Shown here: one piece after another, positions 32,451 to 45,000 of the stretch | Position numbering within the stretch: position 1 is the first letter of the stretch | Layout of the letters: each line of letters opens with the position of its first letter | Source of the DNA: Cephalopachus bancanus | Taxonomy: Eukaryota > Chordata > Mammalia > Primates > Tarsiidae | NCBI GenBank assembly: GCA_027257055.1 | Contig: JAPVLO010000007.1 | Location: 5,146,001 to 5,210,000, forward strand | Reading direction: 5' to 3' | DNA length: 64,000 nt | Program-made: the position numbers and the translations under genes | Notes under the pieces: model-generated | Seen by the model: the letters and a program-made list of their open reading frames with translations, nothing else | What the model was told of the DNA's origin: nothing | Databases searched by the model: none

Positions 32451-32925
32451 TATCAAGTCAAGAAAAGACTAGGAGCAACCATAAACGCCTTTGTGCATAT
32501 TACGAAGGGACAGGGGCCCACCTGAAAAGGCCACACATTGTGTAATTTCAGTTGCATGACATTCTGGAAAAGGCACACCATGGAGGTCTCTGGGTCAGGG
32601 GGCAAGGGGTGGACAGGCAAAGCCTGGAGGAAGTTTAGGGCAGTGAAATGACTCTGTCCAACACAGTAACGGTGGACACATGTCATTACACATCTGTCCA
32701 GTCCCACAGAATACATTGAGATGAATCCTGATGTCATGTAGGGACTGTGGTTGAGGACAAGTCAATCCATGGAGGGTCGGCAGCAGTACCCATCTTGCCA
32801 CTCTGAGGGGCTGTTATTAAAGGGGAGGCTGTGCATGTGGGGGTGGGGGCAGATGAGAAACCTCTGTGCCTTCCACTCAGGTTTGCTGTGAACTTGCTCT
32901 AAAAAATAAAGTTTATACAGTTTAG
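32451..32925 (+). mobile_element. old LINE-1 (L1M), 3' end after the Alu
   Basis: Continuation of the LINE-1 at 31215. It contains TGTGTAATTTCAGTTGCATGAC, and near the end GGTTTGCTGTGAACTTGCTC followed by TAAAAAATAAAGTTTATA, the typical L1M 3' end with polyadenylation signal AATAAA. Confidence 0.82.
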
Positions 32926-35900
32926 AAAAGAGCACCTGCCCCTGAAATGTCAAAAAAAACAAGCTGGTGGACAGCAGCCCAGCTCCTATCTCCAAGGGCA
33001 TTCCACATCTCCCTATACCATCACTTATGGACGCCTTGTTGGCTGCTCACTCCTCTTGATGGGTATCTTCAAGAAGACAGGGGTCACTGCCTTCTGCTCT
33101 ACCCCCTCAGTGCCTGCCTGCAATACCGGATGAGGACAGGACAATGTGAGCCCTGTAAACACCAGACACCGTGGGGCAGAGACACAAACATGACACAGGT
33201 CCTCCCTTCAGGCACCTGCCACGTCCTGGGAAACAAAGCTCCATCTAGAAAGCAGATTCTGGATGGCACGGCATGGCACAGCGCAGCAGTCCACCTCTAG
33301 CAACAGTGAATGTCACGAAGACGGCGGGTACTGGGTGCCATCTCTACTCAACTGGCATCCACTCAGGGTCAGGCATTTGGTGGCAGCTTTACCTTCATAT
33401 AGCCTCAATCTGTCATGCTTCCTGGACTGTGGGAAAGACATGGTGGGGTTCCAGGAGGATGTAGGACATGTCCTGGGACTGCAATGACTATGTAAAAGTC
33501 ACCCATCATGCCTCCATCCCCACCCTCACCCCATTGCCCTAGCCATGGGTGGGCGTTGGCCTGTCACTCTCAGGGCTCCCAAGCCCACCTGTCGTGCCCC
33601 ACCTCCAACTCCTGGCCCCTCCCACAGGTGGGCACTGGCCCATCGCCCTGGGGGCTCCCCAGCCCGACACTGGGCTTCTGTGTAGACACATCTGTTCATA
33701 TCCTCATGCATATTCTTGGGGCGTATATCATGCTTAGAACATGTGGGGTGAAAGATGAAACAAAAAATGCCCAGAATTAGAAATTTTGCCTCTAGCCAAG
33801 TTTCTTGTGTGTTTTAGAAATTTTTCTGATTCACGAAATCCCAGAAACTTATAGAAGGCCTTGCCCACCTATGAAGGTGCTGATTAGACAGTCTATCTTG
33901 GCGTCTGGCACTCTAGGCCAGCACAGATCATTTAGAGTTGATGCACTCACGGGCGTGTCAGTCTCAACTCAAGGGAGAGGTGTAACCCGAGGATGTGTGT
34001 GGGGAGTTGCTCTGTCCTGACCGTCCCTGATCAGGAGAGTCTCGTGGAACACAAGCGCAGGGGCAAGAGTGACGCGACCCAGCGTCAGCTCCAAGTGACT
34101 GGATGTTGACCAGGGCCTGTGCGTGGCACATGCTGCGGGAATGGGGTCCAAGCTGGCCAGGGCCAGTTCATTCCGCAGTTGCCCTGCTCTGTGAAGGGTC
34201 AGGAGCATCTCTGATAATTGCCATGAAGAGCCACATTCACAGAGGCTGCAGGGGAGGACTGTGACCACCCCCAACCCCAGCACCCTGCAACTCCCAGCTC
34301 ACACCCAGGCCATGTCAGGCAGCACTCCGGGAGACCTCTCTCCAGCCATGGCCACCCTCGAAGCCAGGGACGCATCTCCTTCCTCTGTCCGTCTCCAGGA
34401 CCTGGCACCCCTGGCAGAGTGGACAGGCCCAGTGCACATCCGTTCATCAGCTCCAAGAAGGACAAGAGTCCAGGTGTGCCGACCTGTAGGTTTCTCTGCA
34501 GAGCTGCTTTTGGGATAGGATATCCTTGGGGCATGTGCAGCACCAGGATTTGTGACTGCCACCCATGATCCAGCCAGCGTGGGGAGGTACTGGAGAGAGG
34601 AGGAACAAGACATCGGGCCAGTTTCCCTGTCATCCTCCAATTATATTAAAAAAGTAAATTGAATGCAAGTCTCTATTGGGGAGATCTTTGGAGGCTTGTG
34701 GCTGCCAGCTGTGAAACGGGGTGCTGACTCCAATTCTGAAGAGCCCAACTCCTTTGCCAAAACTATCAACGTGAAGTGCAGCATGCCAATCCATTTCACA
34801 AAACGAAGCTGCCTGCTGGAGAGGATGAAATTCCCATTTCTCAGCAGCAAGCTGGTCACCCATGTTAATGTTTCATGAGAAATTCACAGGTGCCTCCTGG
34901 CTTTTCTTTTCAGCCCCAGGGGAAGGCACTGGCAACTTCATCCTCTGATCTGATGGAAGCTGCTTTGAAAACAGATGTGAGAGAAATGGGGCCCAGCCCC
35001 TGCCATTGTAGCTGAGCCAAGGAGGGGTGTGGGATGGTGGGCAGGAGATGGCTCAACGCCAAGGGGACGTGAGCTCAAATCCCGGCTGGGCTGCTCGACC
35101 AGCCACGAAACCTGTGTGAAGGTATGCCACAAGACCTTCTGGTGGCTAGTTATGAGGACCTGATGAGATTTCAGGAACTCCTCCTGCACCCTGCCAGGTG
35201 CCCCCCAGGGAGTGTACACCCAGCAGATGTGGCCACCCTAGGAAAGTAGTCCTCACTCTCATAGACGGATGGACTGTGCAAAGCCAGCCCTGGCTGGAGG
35301 GCTGGTGGTAGTGATGAAGAACACAAAAGCCAAGCCAAGGCTGTGAGCATCCAAGGTGGCCAATTAGTGGCAGATAAAGGGATTGAGGAAGAGGTGCGCA
35401 GGTTGGATACACGATCAGGGTTCCCTGCACTGTGAGGACACCGCAGGGATGTCTGGGGAGCACAAAAGTCCAGCGAGGTTGTCCTCCAAGGCTGCAGGGA
35501 CAAGGCAGGAGCTGAAGGGCCCTTTAGAGCTGGTAGGACTTTAGGAAGACAAGGGTGCACCGTTCTGGGATGGGAATGATTGGGCATAAAAATAAAACGT
35601 GGGAACGTACATGGTGCAGGGCAGGTTTCTGTTATGGGGGTGAGTGCAAGCAAGTGAGGGCACATCACGTGACCCTTCTGGAGAGGAGGGGGGACGGGAT
35701 GTTCGGGCCTCAAGTGTGGCCAAGGCAGGGGATTCTGCTTCTCAGAGGCCAGGAGGATCTGCTGGTGCTTGGCCAGGAGGGCAGGGCATGGTGAAGGCTA
35801 TGCTCTAGGAAGGTGCATCTACAGTGAGAAGAAGAAGAAAATGTCCAGAGCAATATCTGGAGAGAGGAGAAGGCCAGAGGGAGGACGTGTCTGAATGCTG

Positions 35901-36794
35901 CTGCCTGTGAGGTAATGGGGATATTGGAAAGATGGAACAGGAGCCGAAAGGAAAGAAAAAAAAACTTGGTAAGATAAAACTAGAATCTTGGCATTTCAGT
36001 GAGCTTTGGCCACCTCACCAGCCACCTACAAACTCACACACCTGCTGGCTGGCAGCCTGGACTGAGTTCAGCTGAACAGTTCTTCTACAAGTCTTGCTTG
36101 GTGTCACCTGAGAAGCTGCCCAGCACCTGGTTTCCCAGGGGTGTGTGCCAATCTGTCCCTAGGCTGCTTGTGGGGGCCCTAGTTCTCCTCTTCACATCCT
36201 GGTCTCAGGTTCTAAGTACAATCAAAGAGGGCCAGCCCAATGTGTAGGCTCCTCTGGGCCAAGGTCACAGCATGTTTGCTAATGTCCCATGGGCCAAAAC
36301 AAATCATGTGGCCATGCCCACCCTTGGAGGGAAGAGCCAATATCATGCTCAAGAGGTGTGCACAGAGGTGGGATGCATTCTTGTAACCGTCTCTTCAAGC
36401 GTTCAGCATGGGAGGTCAGGGAGGACAGTGGTGGCCCCTTGGTTGTGAGCTTGGGTTATTAAAACAGGACAGTTTGGTGGAAAAGCCACAAAAAGCCACA
36501 AACATGGTCCAAACTGGGTCACGCTAACTTGTTGAAGGAGGAGAGTTATGTCTGGGATACTTTTCCTTCAGGTATAGCTGGACCCAGGTGCTCAAACCAC
36601 TCTCTCCCCTCTCAAGGAGAGCTCAAGTGCTCTCTCTTCAACTCTTAGCTCTGCCTTCCTCTGCCTTGGCTTCACTCCCATCAGTCTCACTACCTACCTG
36701 CCTCCCCCACGGAGAGAAAGCTTCTCTTGAGAAAGTTTCCACAGTAGCAGGACTGAATGTTTCAGGTCACCCTGACGCAGCACAGGATGGCAAG
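32926..36794. other. 3.9-kb mainly single-copy stretch
   Basis: No gene found. A weak L2 3'-end trace occurs at 33050-33130 (TCTTCAAGAAGACAGGGGTC). A diverged direct duplication of GGTGGGC(G/A)(T/C)TGGCC(T/C) with its GGGCTCCC(A/C)AGCCC tail lies at 33547-33670. Possible MIR remnant at 35070-35140 (GAGCTCAAATCCCGGCTGGG). The longest frame, 180 codons minus at 35171-35713, is Pro/Ser-rich and overlaps other frames. Confidence 0.4.
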
Positions 36795-36950
36795 TATGAG
36801 CACAGATCTGGGAACTGACCCACTGGTTTCAAATCCTGGCTCCACCATTTCCTGTCTAGATGTGGCTGAATCCAGTGACTCAGTTTCCACATCTGTAAAA
36901 TGGGGATGATGACGGCATGAGTGACCTTATGTTGCAGGAGTTCTGAACTC
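36795..36950 (+). mobile_element. MIR SINE
   Basis: Clear MIR order: GGTTTCAAATCCTGGCTCCA, CCATTTCCTGTCTAGATGTGG, GTGACTCAGTTTCCACATCT and GTAAAATGGGGATGATGACG. It is the best-preserved MIR in the window, covering the tRNA-related part and core. Confidence 0.85.
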
Positions 36951-38971
36951 CACTATCAGCTTAAACCAGCAACCTCAAGTTCTTATCCCATGATCAAAAA
37001 GATTAAGGAACATGGACACCAAAAGGATGAGGGAAAGGAGTTTGTTAAGCAACAAAGCTCTCCAGAGAAGAGAGGGAAGGAGCCTGAAATGGGTTACCAG
37101 TGCTAGGAGTTTGTGTTTTTTATCTTATCTTTTCTTGGAGTGTTTCTCTCATTTACATCTCATCCGCCCCTTATTTCCTGAGACCCAATTTTTACTGCAT
37201 ATGCAGGTTCTTGACCAAGGTTACTCTATTTTGAATATTACCCAAAAGTACCACATAAAAGTCCACTCAGGAAGGGTAAAACCACAATGCAAATGCTATG
37301 TTAATGGTATTATAATAAGCCAAGGTCAAGTTAGGACATTTAGTCAAGCTACTACTGTGCCTGCGTTTAAGCAGCAAAAGTCCCTTTCAGCAGTACATCC
37401 TGGGTTGAGATGATGTTCTTAACCACACTGACCACATTTTCAGACAACAATTATATAATGGGTGTGGTGCAGGGGCCATTCCCTCAGGTGTTAATTCTCC
37501 TCAAGACCTGCCCACTCTGTCTGCCTACCTAGCTTCTGACTATCTCCTTTCTCATTTACAGTGTGGTCATGAAGATTCAGTCTGTCAATGCGGATAAAGA
37601 GCCCAGGACAGTGTCTGACACATGACAAGTATGACATTGGTGGCTGCTACTGCTGTTGGTGTCATCCCATCAGCGACTTGGGCCAGATGGGTGGGGAAAG
37701 AGGAGATGGAGATCACCAATTGGCTGGTTCTGGGTCATGTGACTCCCCAGCATCTAATCACATGGTGAGGCAGTGAGTTAGCTGAGCCAAATTGAGCCCT
37801 GTCAGCAGAAGGGGTGGGGGAGGAAGGGGGGTGGTGTGTGAAACCAAGACCTGACAGTGAACCCTACTATGAGCAGAATCTGGGAGGGGCCATGAGAGAG
37901 GAAACAGCCGCATCACCCTTCCAAGCGCCAGTATGCACCCAGCATGCTACTCTGATAGCTGGGCGTGCTCACCAGAAAGATCCATGCAGTTAAAATGGAT
38001 CAGTTGTTTTCATAAGAATTTCCTTATGAATAAGAGAAATGCAAACCAGGGACAGACAGATTTTGAACAACGTTTGTACAGGCGAGCACCATTCCAGCGT
38101 CATTCCATTGCCAGAGCTCTGATGACACCTGGTGTTTCCAGAGCCCTCCAGAGTCCTTCCTCTGTTTAGCTACATCTTACAGAAGATGTAGCCAGCAGGA
38201 AATTCTGCACCTGGAGCAAGTCAAAGTGGTGGGCCACAAGACAGCAGAATTCCAGGGTCTCAGCTCTCTTGGCAGGGCACGTTTTCCTGAGAAACGACGC
38301 TACAGACCTTTGCTCCAGCTCAGCCAGCCAGACCTCGAGAAGGGCAGGAAATAGAAACCAAGTCATCATGGACGAGACACTTAAGATTGTAGGTACACAT
38401 GGAACGAGAAGGAACTCATCACGGGGCCAGCTCATAAGTGAAGATTTATGGGCATTTGAGTGTATTTGAAAACCATTTGCTGAAGCAGTTTGGTTCCTGG
38501 AAAGAAAAACAATCATATGTTTGGACATCCTCTTGTGTACATAGAGATGCACACACAGAATGAGAGACAAGCATGAGTGACTTCTTTCCAACTGGTGCTG
38601 CCTTTTAACCCCTTGCCAGGACTCAGCACTGCGAATGCCGGCAACCAGTCTGTCCTGGGTCAGACTGTGCTCTGAAAAGAGGCGTGAACCCAAGGAAATG
38701 TCATCTTTTGCTTACTTAACCTTGCACACCCTCTAAAACATTTTTCTTGTATCTTTCTGGAACAAATGGATGAAGGGAACATAATTGCAATAGGAGTACA
38801 ATAGGGGCACACAGATGACATCAATGGTTTGAAGAGACATACCCCCTAGATACAACAGCAGAGACAGAGCCTGGGCCTGGATGGCAACACCTCCCTAGTT
38901 CATAGGGAGACTTTATGTGCAGTGGCCCCTCGTGGCTTTTGAGGTGTTTTTACAGGAAGGTTCAGACTGGG
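36951..38971. other. single-copy stretch, nothing recognised
   Basis: No family or exon recognised. The 175-codon minus frame at 38166-38693 shows no domain or signal peptide and lies in ordinary AT/GC-mixed sequence. Confidence 0.4.
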
Positions 38972-39190
38972 GACCCTCAGCCTCAGCTCTTCTCTGTGAT
39001 ACTTTGGACTGGACAGTTCTTTGTTGTTGGGGGGCTACCCTGGGCACTGTGAGATGTTCTGAGCATCCCTAGCCTCCACCCCTCAGATCCCAGCAGCCTG
39101 TTACCCCCCACAACCCAGCTGTGGCAACATACCATCCCCAGACCTTGCCAAGTGTTCCCTGGGGGCAAACCTGCCATTGAGAACATGTAG
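38972..39190 (-). mobile_element. MER20 hAT MITE (antisense)
   Basis: Blocks match MER20 reversed: CAGTTCTTTGTTGTTGGGGG, GATGTTCTGAGCATCCCTAG, CCCCACAACCCAGCTGTGGC, CCAGACCTTGCCAAGTGTTC, CCTGGGGGCAAAC and a final TTGAGAAC. Nearly full length at about 219 bp. Confidence 0.8.
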
Positions 39191-40175
39191 TGTAGACAAA
39201 AGGAGTCAGGCTCTGCCAGCAAGAGACTTGAGTGCTAGACCAAGGACAGTCGCTGCCTACTGGGGGGCCTCTGGTGAAGTGACTCACACTAGGTACACTA
39301 CAGTTTGTTTGTTTGTGGAACAGAAGTGTGGTTGCCGCGCGCCCCTTACAGGAGTGTCTGAGAACCAGCAGAAGAACAAGTGTGACCTGGTCACGATAAA
39401 CAGTAACCTCTGGTCGCAATGTCTGGCATAGACTCCACTGTGGACCACATAGGTGGGATCAGCCCCAACACACAGCAATTCAGAGACGAGCCAGTGCCTA
39501 GTGCACAAAGAAACCAGATCACAATGCCAGTGCTACAGCCCCTTTTGGGGGAGCAGGATGCAGAGCCGGGCCATCAGAGGTGGCCATTTTCACACCTTCC
39601 AGAAGCTGACCTGGGAACCCTCTAGACATTCTAGGAGGCCACACTGCCCAACCGGCCCTGCCCTCCCATGCCTGTTCTCCGCTCCCTCACCTGGTCAACC
39701 TGGCACGTGGTCACCAAGACTCAGTCACTGCATGGATTCTCTGCTCCTGGGAAGAGTAGGGACTGGCTCTGCCAAGGGTCTGTATTAACTTACCATGTGG
39801 CCCCTAACTGTGGGGCACTTCAATGAGACCTGCATGAAGCAGGCAGCAGAGGCTTCCTGTGAGACTGCATGGTAGGATGGGGTCGACCCATCACCAACCT
39901 TGGAACAACCAGAAAGCTAAACAAAACATGTAGACAGTGATGTTCCAATAGCCGACACCAGGCAGCGCAGGCCAGCAAGCCCTGGTGGAGAGTCACCGCA
40001 AATGACCCTGGAGCTGCTTGGCTCACTGCAGACCTTTTTACAGGCTCAGTCAGTCAGACAGTGCCCAGTATACAGCGGAGGACAAACCCAGGGCCCTTCC
40101 TGGGGTGGGGAGATGGAGTGGAGAGGTTGGTGGGGGATGGGGAAGAGGTGTTCAGAGGTCATAAGGCAGACTACG
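39191..40175. other. single-copy stretch, nothing recognised
   Basis: No repeat or gene recognised. It leads directly into the purine tract. Confidence 0.4.
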
Positions 40176-40209
40176 AGACAGAGAGAGAGAGAGGAGAGAG
40201 GAGAGAGAA

Positions 40210-40282
<73 letters not shown>

Positions 40283-40389
40283 AAGGAACAGAGAGAAAGA
40301 TATATACAGACAGAGAGCCAGAGAGGGAGACAGAGAGTCGGGGTGGGGTGGGGGGTGGAGCGCATGAGCACAGGAGCAAGCAAGTTGAC

Positions 40390-40434
<45 letters not shown>

Positions 40435-40579
40435 CTGAAGAGAGAGGAAAAACTGAAGAGAGACAGAGAGACAGAAAAACAGAGGCAGAGAGACAGAAAG
40501 AGACAGAGAGAAAGATACACACACAGAGAGAGAGAGAGAGAAGAGGGGGGAGAGAAAGAGCTGGAGAGAGAGAAAGGGG

Positions 40580-40655
<76 letters not shown>
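40176..40655. repeat. (GA)n purine tract, interrupted
   Basis: About 480 bases dominated by GA dinucleotides, with pure runs at 40227-40269, 40393-40431 and 40609-40655. GATA units occur at 40210-40226 and a non-purine island at about 40337-40392 contains GGGGTGGGGTGGGGGGTGG. It ends in GCGCGC. The Glu/Arg and Leu/Ser open frames over it are repeat artefacts. Confidence 0.96.
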
Positions 40656-40659
<4 letters not shown>

Positions 40660-40985
40660 CTCAGAGCTCTGGCCCTGTCCCTAGCTGGATTCTGATTATC
40701 CCGATTAGTATGTGGAAGTGACTATTGGCTGGACAGAGCCACCTGGACTCACATGGGGTTGGGCGGCTTGGGAACCCATCCATGGGGCACTGAGCAGATG
40801 ACTCAGAGTGTCGCCTCAGCAGTCACTGGACAGACTTGATCTTGGACGATGCACTGCTGTAGTCCTGCCTGTCAGACTTGAGAGTGGGACCCCTGAGTAC
40901 CAAGCTGTTTCCAGGTGACATACCTGCTACTAGAACAGAGACCAAGGATATCTACAGGTCCCCCAAGGAGGATTTGCAACATTGG
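40656..40985. other. single-copy stretch, nothing recognised
   Basis: No feature recognised between the purine tract and the LINE-1 fragment. Confidence 0.4.
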
Positions 40986-40989
40986 GCTT

Positions 40990-41870
40990 CTGATTAAAAT
41001 ATAATATACCAGGGCCAAAGAAGCAGGAAGATGCGACCATAATGAGAAGAAAAAGCAGTCCACACAAATGCCAGGATGGCAGGATTCGTAGGTGGGAACA
41101 TGACACGGCTCCTACCACTGCATCTCAGGCTTGTTGAGGGAAGATGTTCTAAGAGCATCAAGACATGAAATGTTCCAAACCAAACACCCATGGATGAAAA
41201 CTGTCATGTCAGGAAGGGAAAATATGCTGGGTGGGATTTACAGCAGGTGAGATCCCACAGAAAAAAATTCAGCTTGAGGATACGGCAACCGGAAGTACCC
41301 AGATGAAACACCCAGAGGAAAGGGAATCACCAAACAGGCAAAGATAGAATCAGTGAGCTGGGACTGCGTGAGTGGCCTGAAACACCTGTCGTAAGAGTCC
41401 TCAAAGGAGACAGGGCGGGGAAACAAAAATGGCTGAAAAACTAGTGACCACAGTTCTCCAAATGTGATGGAAACTTAGAAATCCAAAGATCCAAGAAGAA
41501 AGCTCCACATGCCAAACAGACAAACATACAAACTGTGAAACACACGAGACCAAGACAGCTGATTATAGCATTGCTTAAATCCAGGGCTGGAGAGAAAATC
41601 TCAAGAGGAGCCAGAGGGAGGAGTACACTGCTTACAGAGGAACAAAGACAGTGAATGACAGATTTCTTGTCAGAAGTGATGTGAGTCACAGGACAATCTT
41701 GCCATGCCTTCAAAGTCTTGGAAGAAAAGAAACAAGCAAAACATTCTAGATCCAGCAAAAATATCTTTAAAAAACGGCAAAACACAGGCTCTCTCAGGCA
41801 TGGAAAAGCTGCTGAATTCCTTGACAGCAGATCTGCACCAAGGATGTTTCAGGAGCACCTTGGACAGAGA
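40990..41870 (+). mobile_element. old LINE-1 (L1M) 5'-region fragment
   Basis: Resembles the 5'/ORF1 region of L1M elements: ACCATAATGAGAAGAAAAAG near 41036, AATGGCTGAAAAACTAGTGA near 41429, GAGAGAAAATCTCAAGAGGA near 41590, GAATGACAGATTTCTTGTCA near 41654 and TAGATCCAGCAAAAATATC near 41747. The frame 41704-42255 (183 codons) starts in this region and runs out into unrelated sequence, so it is not a gene. Confidence 0.75.
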
Positions 41871-42261
41871 GGTATGTGTCCACATTGAGCCCCAGAAATG
41901 GCCAAGCCAGAGACTGCTCTCTAAATGTTTTATCTCTCTGAAAACGGTAAATGAAACACAGTGTATTGCTACTATGCACTTTTCACATCACACTGACTTA
42001 TTGCTTCTACATCTGCTACAGTCCTGGGCTTGGAGTCCTCGGAAGGGGACTATGGTATGTATTCACTTTACAGTCCCAGTTCAAGACACAGAGCCTGGCA
42101 AACAACAGGCACTCAGGCAATGCTCAAAACATTTATCAGCACCTGCGGGCACATTCACATTCATGCGGACAGTGCCACAAACACGTATGAACTACACTGG
42201 ACACATATGTATGTTAATCTCTGCTGGATGGCAACCAGATTTATTTATCTATTAAATATCT
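41871..42261. other. single-copy stretch with a possible MIR trace
   Basis: GAGCCTGGCAAACAACAGGC followed by ACTCAGGCAATGCTC at about 42089-42125 resembles the MIR/L2 end 'cctggcacatagtaggcactcaataaat'. Otherwise nothing recognised. Confidence 0.3.
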
Positions 42262-42395
42262 GGCTGGGCATGGTGGCTCACATATGTAATCCCAGCAATT
42301 TGGGAGGCTGAGGCAGGAGGATCGCTTGAGGCCAGGATTTCCAAACCAACCTGGGCAACACAGCAAGACCACGACTCTATTTATTTTTAAAAAGA
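42262..42395 (+). mobile_element. monomeric Alu (left-arm) copy
   Basis: GGCTGGGCATGGTGGCTCAC, GTAATCCCAGCAATTTGGGA, GATCGCTTGAGGCCAGGATT and AACCTGGGCAACACAGCAAG, then an A/T-rich end. No right arm follows. It is either a FLAM-type monomer or a dimer that lost its right arm. Confidence 0.85.
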
Positions 42396-43002
42396 GAGAG
42401 ACTAGACCTTCCAAACTTAGGTCCCGCTTAAAATATAGCCAAAATTTCCTTGTTCCTCACTGGGGACATGTCAACCACTGTCTCCAAACCAGGTGCCACG
42501 TCAGAGCCAGTTCCATGGACAAACACCGTCCCTGTAGGAGGCAGGCCTCTGCCCTTCTCTGTCCTGCTCTGCCCTGTGCCCCATGCTCCTGGGCCAGCAG
42601 GGCAGGTGGCGTAGGACTGAGGCCCTGAGAGTAAGGCTGTTTCTGCCTTCCCCATTCCCAATTTAGAGGCACATTTTTGTATTCTAAGCAGTTCCAAGCC
42701 CTGCCTGAAGACTGATGGAAACCTCATGCCTCACAGTGACAGAGAGCTGCAAAGTTCCATCTCACAGGAGTCATCTCTCAGGGACACGTTGGTGCTTCAT
42801 CTCTGACATGAAAGCTCCATGTCTGTGTGTAAGGCTGAGAGGAAGGGATGACTTCCCACCCTGACAGCCTGAGCCCTGTGGCACTGCAAGATTCCCCTGG
42901 TGACCGAGACCTTTCAAAGCATTTGCCCAGTGGCAGGGTCATCGGCTGTCCCAAGGGTGGTAATTCTCCCTCGGGAGCAAGACATATCATCTTCCTGGTG
43001 AT

Positions 43003-43142
43003 GTGGTGGGTCATCACACCTGGGCAGGCCCTACCCCTGAATTGAGTTGTGAGTGGTGGGTCTTCACACCTGGTCAGTCCCTACCCCAGAGCTGAGCTGA
43101 GCTGTGAGTGGTGGGTCTTCACACCTGGGCAGTCCATATCCC
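43003..43142. repeat. three-copy tandem repeat, about 50-bp unit
   Basis: Units start GTGGTGGGTC(A/T)TCACACCTGG and continue with CAG(G/T)CC(C/A)TA, at 43003, 43053 and 43108; the third is partial. The second unit contains a further GAGCT slippage (GAGCTGAGCTGAGCT). Confidence 0.92.
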
Positions 43143-43499
43143 TTGTGCTCTCTTAACCCCTCAGTGGGTCTTCTTTAAGTTTAACTAGCCCCAGGTCTCT
43201 CAGAGACTCCTCTCTCATCTCTTCCACCCTCCAGCCCTGGCTGGAGTCCCACGTGCCACCAGCTGCCCACATGAGGCTTCCTTTCCCGGACATGCCTGCC
43301 CTTGGACAGTGATGACCTGACCACCGTCCTACTTCCTCCCTCACTTCCACTCCTAACATCTTTGGACCTGGACCGTGTCCCCATCATCCTAGTGAAGTCT
43401 GGCTAAAGCTTCTTGTGGCCCACTTGCCAGTTGGCCCTGGGTCCCTGTCCTACTATGGACATGCAAGGAGTCGACTCTCCAAGGAGAGTGTGATGGCCA

Positions 43500-43574
43500 A
43501 AGTCACGACTCCCTGCCCATAGGGCCCGGTCACGACTCCCTGCCAGGTCACGACTTCCTGCCCATAGGGCCCGG
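43500..43574. repeat. GTCACGACTCCCTGCC tandem repeat, three copies
   Basis: GTCACGACT(C/T)CCTGCC occurs three times within 75 bases, twice followed by CATAGGGCCCGG. The middle copy is shortened. Confidence 0.92.
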
Positions 43575-44129
43575 CAGTGGGCAAAGGCATGGGGAGGCAG
43601 GGGCTGGGCCCCCTTCTCGCTGTTCCCCAGGTTGCACTGCCTGCAGTGTCACATTCCCTCCTGGTCCTGAGGCTCTGTCTCTCCAGCTGAAAGAAGTCCC
43701 TGCCTGCCCTGATCATTCCTACCTGGTCTCCCTGTCACCTCCTGCTGGGTACCTCTGGTCTTCCAACACCAGAATCCAGAGTCCTGCACCAAATCCCTTC
43801 TCTGACAGTACAGGGGTGACTCTGCTCTCCTGACTGGATTCAGGCCACTGACCCAGCTCAGTGGCCCTGACCATGAGCAGCCAGTGCCCATATTTCCGGG
43901 TCATGTGCACAGACAACATCCTGTCTCAACCGTGTCCCTTCAACCATACTCAGGAACACCACTTTGTTTGAGAAAAGCATATAACAATAAAGATAATTGT
44001 TTGAAAATCACTGGCCAGTCTCATTCAGCCCAGTACCTAATGGGAGTGCCCACTGGCCCCACAGAAGCCTAACGGGTCATATAAGCAGATCTGATGCCGG
44101 GCAGATCTGAGATTCCCACTCACCATCAT

Positions 44130-44240
44130 GTTTCACTGAATTACACTGTCTCTCTAAGCCTCAGTTTCCCCAGTATGAAATGGAGGTTGCCACAGAACCT
44201 ACTCCACAGCACTCTGGCAAGGGTTAAATTGATACAGATG
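44130..44240 (+). mobile_element. MIR SINE fragment
   Basis: CTCTAAGCCTCAGTTTCCCC followed by AGTATGAAATGGAGGTTG and GGCAAGGGTTAAATTGATAC matches the MIR core and its 3' 'aggattaaatgagata' block. Confidence 0.65.
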
Positions 44241-45000
44241 GATATACATATATAGGCATGGGCTGTGTCTATGTATAGAAAGAGACACACACATATGTTC
44301 AGAACACACACATGCTTCTGTATCCATCTGGCAGGCAGGAAACATCCTGCAAATGTTGACTCTGATGTCCACTGCCCCAAAGACATGCCTCCCCACTTCC
44401 TGGGGGCTTAGTTCAGAGCCTAATGCAGAACTGAAATTGCCAAAATATTTGTGGAATAAGAACTCAAAGAAACTCCAATAAAACATTAAAACTTGAATCA
44501 GTATAAAACTAAATGTGAAAATTGTACGGATGATCTTGAACTCTGATTAATATTCTGACAATGAACCATCAAGTGCCCTCATTAACCAGACACAGGCCAT
44601 ATGGCGAGTGTTTTCATATCCCCACACACAGCTGTCTTGTGTCCAGCAGCGCTGGCCTAGGGGTGATGACGTGCCCAGCCCTTCTCAGGTGCTCCAGAGG
44701 TCCCTCACCCAGAACTCATTATAATCCCACAGCTCATTCTGTGTTACCTGGAATTCCACCTTTGGCCACCACACTTGCAGGCAGATGCAAAGCCATATTG
44801 CCAAAGGGAGATTTCTCTCAGAATTAGTATAACAACACATTACAAATTTCTCTCGCAAGTGGTGTTCATTTGGAGTCCACGATAAAATAGCAATTGCACA
44901 AGCATTTATAGACCGCCAAGAAGGAGGGGAAGGTTTACCATGCGTTGTGAAGCTCAGTCCCAGTTGACTCAAAGCCAACAGTTGTGAGGGTGGAGGCCAG
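44241..45000. other. single-copy stretch, nothing recognised
   Basis: No family recognised. Short CA-rich patches occur near 44286 and 44307. Confidence 0.4.

Larger units (their letters stand above)
42396..44129. other. single-copy stretch with two short tandem duplications
   Basis: No gene or transposon recognised. The duplications at 43003-43142 and 43500-43574 are listed separately. Confidence 0.4.

Noticed and set aside
35171..35713. 180-codon minus frame
   Set aside because: Pro/Ser/Leu-rich, overlapped by other frames on both strands in GC-rich DNA, with no recognisable motif or exon structure.
38166..38693. 175-codon minus frame
   Set aside because: No recognisable domain or signal peptide. 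I could not link it to a family; chance length is plausible in 64 kb searched in six frames.
41704..42255. 183-codon plus frame starting MPSKSWKKRNKQ
   Set aside because: Its start lies in a LINE-1 5'-region fragment and the rest runs into unrelated DNA; no LINE-1 or other domain is intact.
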